Source: Candidatus Saccharibacteria bacterium UBA3749 (GTDB lineage: Bacteria > Patescibacteriota > Saccharimonadia > Saccharimonadales > Saccharimonadaceae). From it: a stretch of 29,566 nucleotides of DNA. Location: assembly GCA_002371235.1 (NCBI GenBank), contig DFGN01000012.1, positions 1 through 29,566 of the forward strand, read 5' to 3'. How positions within the stretch are numbered: position 1 is the first letter of the stretch; every line of letters begins with the position of its first letter. The notes below the pieces were generated by a model. That model worked only from the letters and a program-made list of their open reading frames with translations, did not search any database and was not told the DNA's origin. The position numbers were made by a program, and so were the translations under genes. Shown in pieces: positions 1-8,547 of this stretch.

Positions 1-22
1 TCAAACCCGGTTCGCGGCTCCA
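1..22 (+). tRNA. 3' end of a tRNA cut by the window edge
   Basis: The first bases read as the end of a T-loop (TCAAAC), a T-stem 3' half (CCGGT), an acceptor 3' strand (TCGCGGC), discriminator T and an encoded CCA. A T-run follows at 23-31. The expected 5' acceptor strand would be GCCGCGA. A U73 discriminator occurs in Thr, Gly and Cys tRNAs; the complete tRNA-Thr in this window also has U73. The anticodon lies outside the window, so identity is open. Confidence 0.7.
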
Positions 23-30
23 TTTTTTTG

Positions 31-711
31 TTATTTTTTGCCGCAATGGTCGTGATCTGGGTTGCTTTCTAGATGGTGGTGATGATGCTTGGATAAATGT
101 GGGAAAATGAATTCCAGGCCAATTCTGACAATGACGAGCGCGATTATAATGCTAATATATGATTCTATGTTGATTTGCCATATTAGGTAGATTATGGTGG
201 AAATTAATACGACGATTGAAATCCAAGTGTCGTTCATAGTCTCGGCGGCGGATGCAATTAAGACATTGGATTTGATGACCTTGCCGGTTTTTTCGAGGTA
301 GCTAGCTAGTAGATATTTGGTGGCAATGGAGGCTATAAGTACGATGATGGTGGGAAGTGAATAGTCGACTTCTTCGGGGGAGATGATGTTTTTGATGGAT
401 AGAATGATAATTTCGACACCGACCAGGATGATGATGAGCGCGATGATTATCGTGGTAATGCGCTCTATTGTGGCTCTGTATTTAGAGAATTTATGATGGA
501 TGGCTAGTTTTTCACTTATGATGATTAGAAAGCCCGATATAGAATCAGCGAGACTATGGACGGCATCGGAAGCGATGGCTAGCGAATTGGATAATAAACC
601 GACGATAATATTGAAAACCGCTAGCAGGAAATTTATTAAAATGAAAAGATATCCGGATTTGACGATGGTTTGGCTGCGGTTTTTTGATTCTGTTTCAGTT
701 TTGCTGACCAT
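31..711 (-). CDS. Cation diffusion facilitator (CDF) family transporter, short form
   Basis: The 226-aa protein resembles the membrane part of CDF metal/proton antiporters, which export Zn, Fe, Mn or Co across the cytoplasmic membrane. About six hydrophobic segments are visible. The early metal-site motif is present (SDAVHSLADS, near residues 48-57). The matching site in the fifth helix reads AAETMND, so the usual HxxxD appears to have Glu in place of His. The typical C-terminal cytoplasmic dimerisation domain of about 80 residues is absent; instead the protein ends in a His-rich tail (HLSKHHHHHLE...HDH). An extended -10 (TGCTAAAAT) lies 10 bases upstream of the ATG and no ribosome site is seen. 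It is divergent from the SDR gene. Family assignment is secure; the metal is unknown. Confidence 0.85.
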   Translation of the reverse strand: MVSKTETESKNRSQTIVKSGYLFILINFLLAVFNIIVGLLSNSLAIASDAVHSLADSISGFLIIISEKLAIHHKFSKYRATIERITTIIIALIIILVGVEIIILSIKNIISPEEVDYSLPTIIVLIASIATKYLLASYLEKTGKVIKSNVLIASAAETMNDTWISIVVLISTIIYLIWQINIESYISIIIALVIVRIGLEFIFPHLSKHHHHHLESNPDHDHCGKK

Positions 712-721
712 AATTAGTTCT

Positions 722-730
722 ATTTTAGCA
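722..730 (-). promoter_or_regulatory. Extended -10 of the CDF gene
   Basis: On the minus strand TGCTAAAAT ends 10 bases before the ATG at 711, giving an essentially leaderless mRNA. It lies only 5 bp from the -10 of the divergent SDR gene. Confidence 0.5.
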
Positions 731-735
731 TATTT

Positions 736-744
736 TGGTATAAT
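736..744 (+). promoter_or_regulatory. Extended -10 (TGGTATAAT) of the SDR-rubrerythrin operon
   Basis: A perfect TGnTATAAT predicts transcription from about 751, a leader of about 15 nt that holds the AAAGGAG ribosome site before the ATG at 766. No good -35 is visible. Confidence 0.6.
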
Positions 745-765
745 GTTTAAATGAAAGGAGTTAAT

Positions 766-1527
766 ATGTTTAATTTAAAAGACAAGGTTGCGGTAGTTTC
801 AGGTGCTTCTTCGGGGTTAGGCCAACAAATGGCTCTGGCCTTTGCTAGACAAGGTGCAAAATTGGCAATTTTAGCACGTAGAGTTGAGCGGCTCGAGGAG
901 TTTAAGCCAAAACTATTGAAAGAAGGTGCGGAGGAAGTCATTGCTTATAAGTGCGATGTGACCGACTCGGATAACATTAATGATGTAGCTAAAAAGGTTG
1001 AGAAAGATTTTGGTAGAGTTGATATTCTACTAAACTGTGCGGGCTCGTCGAAGGATAAGGGTGTCCTTGAGATGACGGATGAAGAATGGGATTTTACGAT
1101 TGCTACTGACGAGACTAGCGTCTTCAAGATGACTAGAGCGTTTGGTAATATTATGAAGAAGAATCATTACGGTCGCATTATCAATATTGCATCAATGTAT
1201 GGATTAGTAGGTAATACTGAAATTCATACCATAGCCTATCATGCTTCAAAAGGTGCTGTGGTTAATTTCACACGTGCCGTTGCGGCCGAATTAGCCCAAG
1301 ACGGAATTACTTGTAATGCAATTTGTCCTGGATACTTTGAAACTGAGCTTACTAAAGCTGTTCTAGATACGCCCAGATTCCAAGAATTTGCCAAAACGCA
1401 TGTACCTATGGGGAGATACGGTAAACCAGGCGAGTTGGATGCAGCGGCCGTTTTCCTAGCATCGGATGAGGCATCTTATGTAACCGGTTTGATTATGCCG
1501 GTAGATGGTGGTTACACAGCTATTTAA
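766..1527 (+). CDS. Short-chain dehydrogenase/reductase (SDR), FabG/gluconate-5-dehydrogenase-like
   Basis: This 253-aa Rossmann-fold oxidoreductase would use NAD(P)H on a carbonyl or hydroxyl substrate. Visible motifs are the nucleotide-binding GASSGLG (13-19), NCAG (90-93), the catalytic Ser143 in IASMYG, and Tyr158/Lys162 in YHASK. The usual catalytic Asn in the helix before the Ser (vNxxGvF) appears as Asp115 (ATDETSVF), a mild departure. The ATG at 766 is chosen over an in-frame ATG at 751 because AAAGGAG (754-760) sits correctly for 766. It is 20 bp upstream of rubrerythrin on the same strand and probably cotranscribed. Closest by pattern to the 3-oxoacyl-ACP reductase/gluconate 5-dehydrogenase group; the substrate cannot be told. 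Confidence 0.85.
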   Translation: MFNLKDKVAVVSGASSGLGQQMALAFARQGAKLAILARRVERLEEFKPKLLKEGAEEVIAYKCDVTDSDNINDVAKKVEKDFGRVDILLNCAGSSKDKGVLEMTDEEWDFTIATDETSVFKMTRAFGNIMKKNHYGRIINIASMYGLVGNTEIHTIAYHASKGAVVNFTRAVAAELAQDGITCNAICPGYFETELTKAVLDTPRFQEFAKTHVPMGRYGKPGELDAAAVFLASDEASYVTGLIMPVDGGYTAI

Positions 1528-1547
1528 TAATACTATAAGGAGATGAT

Positions 1548-2093
1548 ATGAAGACTAAATATGACGGAACTAAGACTTTCGAAAATTTAAAGGCCGCTTT
1601 TGCTGGTGAAAGCGAAGCGCGGAATAAATACGATTTTTTTGCTTCTAAGGCTAAGAAAGATGGATATGAGCAAATTGCTGCAATTTTTGCAGAGACTGCC
1701 CTAAATGAAAAGGAACATGCTAAATTATGGTATAAAGAATTACATGGTGGCGCTGTGGAGGATACTGAAATTAACCTGGAAGCTGCTGCCGATGGCGAAA
1801 ACTATGAATGGACTGATATGTATAAGGGTTTTGCTGAAACGGCGCGCGAAGAAGGTTTTCCTGAGCTTGCTGAAAAGTTCGAGGGTGTTGCTAAGATTGA
1901 AAAATCACACGAAGAAAGATATCGTAAGTTGCTTTCTAACATAAAAGATAAACGGGTTTTTTCTCGTGATGGTGATATGATTTGGGTTTGCCGTAACTGC
2001 GGTCATATTGTGATAGGAAAGAAAGCGCCTGAGATTTGTCCGGTTTGTGCGCACCCACAAGCATATTTCGAGATTAGAGCGGAAAACTATTAG
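1548..2093 (+). CDS. Rubrerythrin
   Basis: Rubrerythrins reduce hydrogen peroxide in anaerobes and microaerophiles through a di-iron site fed by a rubredoxin-like domain. The 181-aa protein has an N-terminal ferritin-like four-helix region with the expected Glu/His ligands (GESEARNKY near 20-28, LNEKEHAK near 51-58, and KSHEERY near 127-133). A C-terminal rubredoxin domain carries two CxxC knuckles, CRNC (about 149-152) and CPVC (about 164-167). The length fits the family. AAGGAG (about 1537-1542) precedes the ATG. It is the second gene after the SDR and is followed at once by a strong terminator. It implies exposure to oxidative stress in a largely anaerobic cell. Confidence 0.95.
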   Translation: MKTKYDGTKTFENLKAAFAGESEARNKYDFFASKAKKDGYEQIAAIFAETALNEKEHAKLWYKELHGGAVEDTEINLEAAADGENYEWTDMYKGFAETAREEGFPELAEKFEGVAKIEKSHEERYRKLLSNIKDKRVFSRDGDMIWVCRNCGHIVIGKKAPEICPVCAHPQAYFEIRAENY

Positions 2094-2100
2094 AATTGTT

Positions 2101-2132
2101 AAAAAAATCGAGAGCGTACTCTCGATTTTTTG
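2101..2132. terminator. Bidirectional intrinsic terminator after rubrerythrin
   Basis: A-rich tract, stem AAAATCGAGAG / CTCTCGATTTT with a CGTA loop, then a T-run. The A- and T-tracts let it work on both strands: for the rubrerythrin operon (+) and as a stop for transcription through tRNA-Thr (-). Confidence 0.85.
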
Positions 2133-2190
2133 ATCCGAATTAATTAACCCTGATTTTTATGTACCATATTATCTAAATTATTCAAATATA

Positions 2191-2266
2191 TGGAGCCGAC
2201 TGTCGGGCTTGAACCGACGACCTACGGTTTACAAAACCGTTGCTCTACCAGCTGAGCTAAGTCGGC
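2191..2266 (-). tRNA. tRNA-Thr(TGT)
   Basis: The minus strand gives a full 76-nt cloverleaf. The acceptor is GCCGACT/AGTCGGC, the D-arm begins GCTC, and the anticodon stem ACGGT/ACCGT encloses loop TTTGTAA with anticodon TGT. The T-arm contains GGTTCAAGC, the discriminator is T, and CCA is encoded. Confidence 0.95.
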
Positions 2267-2274
2267 GTTCTTTG

Positions 2275-2283
2275 ATTATACCA
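2275..2283 (-). promoter_or_regulatory. Extended -10 of tRNA-Thr
   Basis: TGGTATAAT on the minus strand ends 8 bases before the tRNA 5' end, placing the start of transcription at or next to the first tRNA base. Confidence 0.6.
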
Positions 2284-2368
2284 TATTTTGATTGTTTTGT
2301 TATGTTTTTGATTTAGGTTATTGAGTGTAAATGTTTTCCACATTTCTGACAATATTCTAATTAAGCGC

Positions 2369-2397
2369 TTGCTTAATGATTCTTTTTAGCCTATAAT
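2369..2397 (+). promoter_or_regulatory. Promoter of the giant surface protein, with palindrome over the -35
   Basis: TTGCTT (2369-2374), a 17-bp spacer and TATAAT (2392-2397). The inverted repeat ATTAAGC-GCTT-GCTTAAT (2360-2377) covers the -35 and could be an operator. A leader of about 58 nt follows, with GAGGA (2448-2452) before the ATG at 2462. Confidence 0.6.
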
Positions 2398-2461
2398 GGT
2401 TATATAAAAAAATGGAGTGAAAGAGTGTCAAGATATTATTTAATTGCGAGGAATCTTGGAC

Positions 2462-5400
2462 ATGAGCAATAAATCCAGTAAAATGGTTTTGTTCTATGTT
2501 GCTTTGGCTTCTTTTCTTGGCGTGTTTTTTTCGGATAATACAGTTCATGCGGTGGCAACAGAGAGCACTATTACAATGTCGGTTCAGTCGCGGAGTTTGC
2601 ATGTCACTTTAATGCCGGCGCCTGGAGGTACTTTTGGTGAATCGAATTCTGCGAGCGTATCTGTTTCTACTGATAACTATTCTGGCTATAATTTAAGCAT
2701 TCTGTCTAGCGGTGGTACAAGTTTAATTAATTCGAATAATGATGAGATAGAGTCAATAAGTAACCCCGTCACGTTACAAGATTTTTCAACTAGTTCTACA
2801 TACAATAATAAATGGGGCCTTAAACCCAGCCAATATATTACAACGAGTGGTGGTGTCGATACTGTTATTAGCAACTCTAATTTCTTACCTGCGCCAACAG
2901 CACAAGGTCTTATGATTGCGAGAACTACGGCTGCGAATTCCGTGGCAGATAACTATTCATTCTCTTTTGGGGCCAGAGTTGATAGTACGCTTTCTGCTGG
3001 TTCTTATATTGGTACTTATGTGTTAACGGCCGTTGCAAATTCGATTGTTTATAATATCACGTACGATGCTAATGCTGGCACTGAGTCGATTACAAATATG
3101 CCTACTCCTAATCCGCAAGCTACAACGATTGATGGTGGTACTGCGGCTGAAGATAGTTTTGCAACACTTTCTAATGCAATTCCAGTGCGTATTGGAAAAA
3201 AATTTGCGGGTTGGTGTGATGTAGCTACGACTACTGACGCTATAACTGGGGATGACACTTGTTCAGGAATACTTTACGGGGCGGGCGATGATTTGCCTGT
3301 TGACCAAACTGCAGCTCCAAATATTACATTGTATGCTGTCTGGGTTGAGACGTTGTTTCCAATTGTTTGGAGTCAGATGGGTGCCTGTGAGTTTCATGGT
3401 GCAACAAACGGTAACATTACTGGTTCCGCATGTACTGACTATCATAATGTGAGATTTATTGATACTGGTGTGGCATTGTATAGCCAGGCGAATTATTTGA
3501 AAGATTTTGAGCTCCATTTTACACTTGATCACTACCTTCCTAGTGAGCAAGTAAACTATTATGGTAGTGAAGATAATGGTCAACAGACTTTTGTGAGTGA
3601 CAAACTTGGCTCACAAGCAGGTGACAAGAAAGCACCAGGTGTGATGGTGAGACGAGCTGTAAATAACATTGACTTTAATACAAAATTTGGTGATAAACAA
3701 GAAAAGAAAGAGATACCTTATGCACAGGTGCATGATGTTTCGATGTTTAGGTTGGATAATAAAATATATTATAGCTACGATGGTGGACCACTTGTTTTCT
3801 TACAGGATATCACTGGCTTTAATCAGCAGTTTGATTTGACAACTTGGTTTGGTGCATATCCTAGGGACAATTGTGACGGTAGTCAAGGTCCTTGTACTAG
3901 TGCAAAACGTATCCCAGAAGCAACTATGTCGAATATGTATATTAAACTTGGTGAATACTCCGATGAAGATATCCATACGATAAATTTCAAGAATAATGAT
4001 GGTACTACCACGATAGCAGCTACATACTTAATAAAAGACGGCAATTCTCTTACCAGTATTCCAGCGAATCCATCATACACCAATCATATTTTTCAGGGTT
4101 GGTTTACGGCGCAATCTGGTGGAAATGAGGTGACCGCTTCGACAGTACCAACTACTTCTACTGATTATTATGCGCATTGGTTAGGTACGGTTGCGATTGC
4201 GGATATCGATAATCCTGTGATTACTTTAGAGCCAAATGAAACCGAAACGATTATCGTTAATAATGCTTCTGAGCTCGAGTCGTATAATTTTAGCTCAAGC
4301 AACAATAATGTTGCAACAGTTAATCAGACAACCGGTGAGATAACCGCTGTAGGACCAGGTACTGCTACGATTACTATGACTGGCGCAACATCCGGTGAGA
4401 CTCAGACTATTTCTGTTACGGTGTCCGGACTGGTAATCCATGTATCCTTTGATTCTCAAGGTGGTACCCCAGCATCTTATACATGGGACGTGGGCGATGG
4501 TTCATCTTTCAGCACACTTCCTTCGCCAACTAGGGAGGATTACCAACTTATAGGATGGTGGACTGGTCCTAATGGTACCGGTACTGAGCTTACTACTTCT
4601 ACTGTATTTGATTTAAGTACTCCTACTCAGTATTATGCGAAGTGGGAACAGATAGATTATGTATGTAAGATTGCTAAACCAAATACGCTCCATGTTGAGC
4701 AATGTAATCGGACTTCTGATGGGTGTAAAGCTGCTGGCTTTAACACTGGTGTTAACATTGAATATGGTCAACCAGTTTCTTCTGCTACAATGACTGCTGG
4801 TGACGCTTATGACTGCGATATAAATAATGATGGTGAATGGGACGATGAAGATGAAAGATTCTATTACTTTGGCACAACAGAAAATAATGCTGCTAAATTC
4901 ATTTATTACAGAAATATAAGCACCGATAACCCTGTGTATGATACCGCTATAACTTACCTCCCAACTTCTTCTAATCCTGATTGGTCAAATCCGAATCTTG
5001 TAACCTTCAATACCGGTGAATATAATAATACGGTTACGCGCTTCATGACATATCCAGAAGCTCTTGCTTTGTGTGATAATTCCTCTTCGGGCCTAGGAGC
5101 CAATGGTAGATGTATTTATCTGCTTGAAAAATCAGCTTTTGCATATACTTCTGGATATAATGATGGAATTTGGCTAGAGAAACAACCTAATTACAGGAAT
5201 AGAATTCAAACAAAAGGGCGTTCGATAACTCATAACCAATCTACCGTTAACAACGAAGTGAGACCGGTTATTGAGGTGCCAATTAGATATGTCGAACCGT
5301 ACAGTGCTCCTGTTCCGACCTATACTATCACCTTTGATCCACATAATGATTCTAGTTCTTGGACCGAGACCGTTGATCAAGGAGATGATTTGAGCGACGT

Positions 5401-8400
5401 CTATCCTGCAACTAACCCGACTTATGCGAATCGTCTATTTCAAGGCTGGTTTACGGCAGCTACTGGCGGTGAACAGATTAGTTCTAGCACCATTCCGTCT
5501 GGCGATACCACTTATCATGCGCAGTGGCTAAAGACTGTAGCATTAGCAGAGCTTCAGCGAGATATAATTGCGGTCGAACCGAATGGGACTGCAAGTATTG
5601 TGGTCACTAACTCTTCTGAACTTGAACCTTATAGCTTCACATCAAATAATGATCAAATTGCAACCGTGAATTCGACAACGGGCGAAATAACCGGCGTTGC
5701 TAATGGCTCTACCACAATTACAATGACTGGTGTAACTTCTGGTGCCACTAAGACTATTACTGTGAATGTCACGACATTACTTCCAGTAACTCAAGCAATT
5801 ATCGGAAATACCGATCTCACTACGACAGTGGGCGGACAAACTACTATCATAGTTACTAATTCTGCCGAGCTAGAACCGTATACTTTCTCCTCAAGCAACA
5901 CTTCAATTGCCACTGTGGATGCTGCAGGTGTAATTACTGGTGTGAGTGCTGGCACTACAAATATCATAATGACTGGTTCTACGTCTGGTCTTACTAAGAT
6001 GCTTGAGGTGGAAATCACCGCTGCACCTGTAACGGTGTATACAGTAACCTTTAATCCGAATGGCGGCTCATTTAGCGATCCGAGTGATGCTACGAAGCAA
6101 GTAGAAGAGAACACGGCCGTTGGAGCACTTCCGACACCGACTAAAGCGAACTACATGTTCTTTGGCTGGTATAAGGATGATGGCACTTTCTATCAGGAAG
6201 TGTATCCAGAAGAAACTATTGATGACGATGTGACTTACTATGCGAAATGGGTCGAGAACACCTCGAGTTTCCCGATTGTTTGGGCAGAGACTAATGCTTG
6301 TACATTTAATGGCACATCGAATATAACTGGCGATTATTGTCTTGAGGATGCTGTGTCTGGCAATTCAATCGATAAGACAAAGCATTATATTGACACCGCT
6401 ATTCAACTATTTACGCAAGCAAATTTCCAGAAGGATTTTGAGGTCGGACTTAATATTGTTTCATTTAATGGTTCTAGTTCAACAAGTCAAGCTACCTTCG
6501 TAACCTCTAAGGCTGAAAACTTATCTGGTTGGCCAGGATTTACGCTTAGGAGAGCCACCACTACGGGTAATTTAGAGTTTACCGAGAGATTCAGTATGAA
6601 TTCTCAGGCCGTTAGTGCTCCACTTGTGGCTATAAGTAGCGTAAACCGAGTAAAAATTGCGAGAATTGACGAAAAGATTTACTACTCTTGGAATGATGCG
6701 CCTTATACGTTTTTACAAGATATCTCTGCAAATACTACTCGTTTTGATACAAAAGTATGGTTCGGTGCTACACTGAACTCTGCTGGTACTGGTTCCCAAC
6801 GCCCGATTTATGCTACCTTTACCGACATGTATATTAGATTAGGTGTGCCGACGGATTATGTGATTGAGCTCGATGTGAATGATGGCACAATGAGCGATCC
6901 AAGTAGCTTTACGGTTCCGATTGGTAGCCAACTTGGAACGCTACCGACTCCTACTCCGCCGAATGAAAACTATGCTTTCGTTGGTTGGTTTGATGAATCG
7001 GTCTCGCCAGCTGTTCAGGTCACTTCCACTACAGTTCCAGATGGCAACAAAGTCTATGTAGCACATTACGCTTATGATTCGTCTGATGAACCAGTAATAT
7101 TCAATATTGCAAATGATGCCTTGCAGGGCTACCAAACGCTTATTAATGGTTGGGTGCCAAGTCCAGTTAATATCACTACATTTAATCAAGCTTCGCCGAT
7201 CAATAGTTCAACCTGGGGAAACACGACTCAACTAAATGAGAAAGCATTCTGGGAAGGCATAAAAGGCAATTTTGAGACTAACTTATGTTCAATACCGAGC
7301 TATAGTGATGCCACTAAACCGCTTAGCGAACTCACTGCCTGGGGCAATGGTTCGGTAGATTGTTCAAAACCAAAAGCTTATGATACGAAGATTGGTGCAG
7401 CACTTAATGTCTATCTCGATGATGAAAATGGTGAGCAAGTCGCATATGCAAATGCTTCAAATGGCATAATCCACAATATGATTCCTGGGCAGACCTATTA
7501 TTGGGAGAAAGCGGATGATAGTACAGTCTATGGTTATGTAACGGCTACTTCCGTAAATGGTAGAAGACCAATTGAGCTGAGCGCGAATCGCAATACTCGT
7601 GATTTGGGTGGTTTGCCAGTGACTTATACTGATAGTAACAATCAAACTGTAACAGGTACGTTAGCTTACGGCAGATTATTCCGTGGCGAAAGATTATGGA
7701 ACACACCTGCGACTGAGCTTTATAATCTTGGCATCAATAAGCAATATGACGTGGGTGATCCTAGCGAGTATGCAAACGATACGAAGCTTAGCAACTACAA
7801 ATGGGATCCAGTAGTTCATTATAATTTCGACTATAATTCTGGTGACGAAAACAATGCTTCATCAAATTATATGAAAGCTTGGACAGCCGTAACTGATATC
7901 ATGACCGATATTACAAGCGCTAACGATCCAAAAAATATTTACTTCCATTGCCGTGTTGGAGCCGACCGTACAGGTACAACAGCGTATCTCCTCGAAGGCT
8001 TGCTTGGTGTGCCGGATGAAGCTAGGTATGAGGAGTATGAGCTTACGAATCTGTCTGGTCTTTACGATAGGACTAGATATTACAAGCAGAAAACTAGCAC
8101 CAATAATCTGAAGTTTGTCTTCATGATGGAATATGTGAAGACTAATGCCGACATCCTGAACTGGTACATGCATAATCCAAATTATGATATGAACTTGATT
8201 CAGGCCTTTAGGTCTGCTATGACTGTGGTTTCGTCAGTTTCCCAGAATAATTCTGTTTCGCCAAGTAGTGTTTCCTTAAATAGTCTAGCTCCGTCTAATC
8301 CTACTACTGCGATGTCGATTGATGATTCGGCCGGGCAAGTAACAACCGATGTAACTTCTGATACCGTTTCGGGTTCCGAGGACAGCAATATGCAGCCTTT

Positions 8401-8524
8401 GGGCGTCACAACTAAAGAAACAAATTCTACCTCACCTACTGGGATAATTATTGCCGCTGCTGCCATTGCGACTTCCGGGGCAGCTGTTTCTTATGCGCTA
8501 TCAAAGCAGAATGAAGGTGATTAA
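2462..8524 (+). CDS. Giant secreted surface protein: InlB-type repeats, Big_2-like and LamG-like modules, and a tyrosine-phosphatase-like domain
   Basis: The 2020-aa protein has an N-terminal signal peptide (hydrophobic 9-24, likely cut after VHA). Approximate order: N-terminal beta-rich domain 30-195; InlB-type repeat 196-298 (ending LYAVW); LamG-like module 299-500 (starts FPIVW); repeat 505-575; Big_2-like 585-656; repeat 658-735 (YYAKW); a Cys-rich module 735-950 with an EF-hand-like loop (DINNDGEWDDED); repeat 955-1025; two Big_2-like domains 1030-1190; repeat 1192-1265; second LamG-like module 1270-1460; repeat 1466-1540. The C-terminal region 1700-1930 has NTRDLGG (near 1708) and the CX5R loop HCRVGADRTGT (Cys1830, Arg1836), as in secreted Y_phosphatase3-type phosphatases. 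A Ser/Thr-rich linker and one C-terminal membrane helix (about 1990-2013) anchor it. Start chosen at ATG 2462 with GAGGA upstream. It probably acts outside the cell in attachment; phosphatase activity is inferred from motifs. Confidence 0.85.
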   Translation: MSNKSSKMVLFYVALASFLGVFFSDNTVHAVATESTITMSVQSRSLHVTLMPAPGGTFGESNSASVSVSTDNYSGYNLSILSSGGTSLINSNNDEIESISNPVTLQDFSTSSTYNNKWGLKPSQYITTSGGVDTVISNSNFLPAPTAQGLMIARTTAANSVADNYSFSFGARVDSTLSAGSYIGTYVLTAVANSIVYNITYDANAGTESITNMPTPNPQATTIDGGTAAEDSFATLSNAIPVRIGKKFAGWCDVATTTDAITGDDTCSGILYGAGDDLPVDQTAAPNITLYAVWVETLFPIVWSQMGACEFHGATNGNITGSACTDYHNVRFIDTGVALYSQANYLKDFELHFTLDHYLPSEQVNYYGSEDNGQQTFVSDKLGSQAGDKKAPGVMVRRAVNNIDFNTKFGDKQEKKEIPYAQVHDVSMFRLDNKIYYSYDGGPLVFLQDITGFNQQFDLTTWFGAYPRDNCDGSQGPCTSAKRIPEATMSNMYIKLGEYSDEDIHTINFKNNDGTTTIAATYLIKDGNSLTSIPANPSYTNHIFQGWFTAQSGGNEVTASTVPTTSTDYYAHWLGTVAIADIDNPVITLEPNETETIIVNNASELESYNFSSSNNNVATVNQTTGEITAVGPGTATITMTGATSGETQTISVTVSGLVIHVSFDSQGGTPASYTWDVGDGSSFSTLPSPTREDYQLIGWWTGPNGTGTELTTSTVFDLSTPTQYYAKWEQIDYVCKIAKPNTLHVEQCNRTSDGCKAAGFNTGVNIEYGQPVSSATMTAGDAYDCDINNDGEWDDEDERFYYFGTTENNAAKFIYYRNISTDNPVYDTAITYLPTSSNPDWSNPNLVTFNTGEYNNTVTRFMTYPEALALCDNSSSGLGANGRCIYLLEKSAFAYTSGYNDGIWLEKQPNYRNRIQTKGRSITHNQSTVNNEVRPVIEVPIRYVEPYSAPVPTYTITFDPHNDSSSWTETVDQGDDLSDVYPATNPTYANRLFQGWFTAATGGEQISSSTIPSGDTTYHAQWLKTVALAELQRDIIAVEPNGTASIVVTNSSELEPYSFTSNNDQIATVNSTTGEITGVANGSTTITMTGVTSGATKTITVNVTTLLPVTQAIIGNTDLTTTVGGQTTIIVTNSAELEPYTFSSSNTSIATVDAAGVITGVSAGTTNIIMTGSTSGLTKMLEVEITAAPVTVYTVTFNPNGGSFSDPSDATKQVEENTAVGALPTPTKANYMFFGWYKDDGTFYQEVYPEETIDDDVTYYAKWVENTSSFPIVWAETNACTFNGTSNITGDYCLEDAVSGNSIDKTKHYIDTAIQLFTQANFQKDFEVGLNIVSFNGSSSTSQATFVTSKAENLSGWPGFTLRRATTTGNLEFTERFSMNSQAVSAPLVAISSVNRVKIARIDEKIYYSWNDAPYTFLQDISANTTRFDTKVWFGATLNSAGTGSQRPIYATFTDMYIRLGVPTDYVIELDVNDGTMSDPSSFTVPIGSQLGTLPTPTPPNENYAFVGWFDESVSPAVQVTSTTVPDGNKVYVAHYAYDSSDEPVIFNIANDALQGYQTLINGWVPSPVNITTFNQASPINSSTWGNTTQLNEKAFWEGIKGNFETNLCSIPSYSDATKPLSELTAWGNGSVDCSKPKAYDTKIGAALNVYLDDENGEQVAYANASNGIIHNMIPGQTYYWEKADDSTVYGYVTATSVNGRRPIELSANRNTRDLGGLPVTYTDSNNQTVTGTLAYGRLFRGERLWNTPATELYNLGINKQYDVGDPSEYANDTKLSNYKWDPVVHYNFDYNSGDENNASSNYMKAWTAVTDIMTDITSANDPKNIYFHCRVGADRTGTTAYLLEGLLGVPDEARYEEYELTNLSGLYDRTRYYKQKTSTNNLKFVFMMEYVKTNADILNWYMHNPNYDMNLIQAFRSAMTVVSSVSQNNSVSPSSVSLNSLAPSNPTTAMSIDDSAGQVTTDVTSDTVSGSEDSNMQPLGVTTKETNSTSPTGIIIAAAAIATSGAAVSYALSKQNEGD

Positions 8525-8532
8525 TTATTGCG

Positions 8533-8541
8533 TGATATAAT
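8533..8541 (+). promoter_or_regulatory. Extended -10 giving a leaderless rmuC mRNA
   Basis: TGATATAAT ends 6 bases before the ATG at 8548; no ribosome site is present. The predicted first transcribed base is at or beside the start codon. Confidence 0.6.
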
Positions 8542-8547
8542 GTTATT

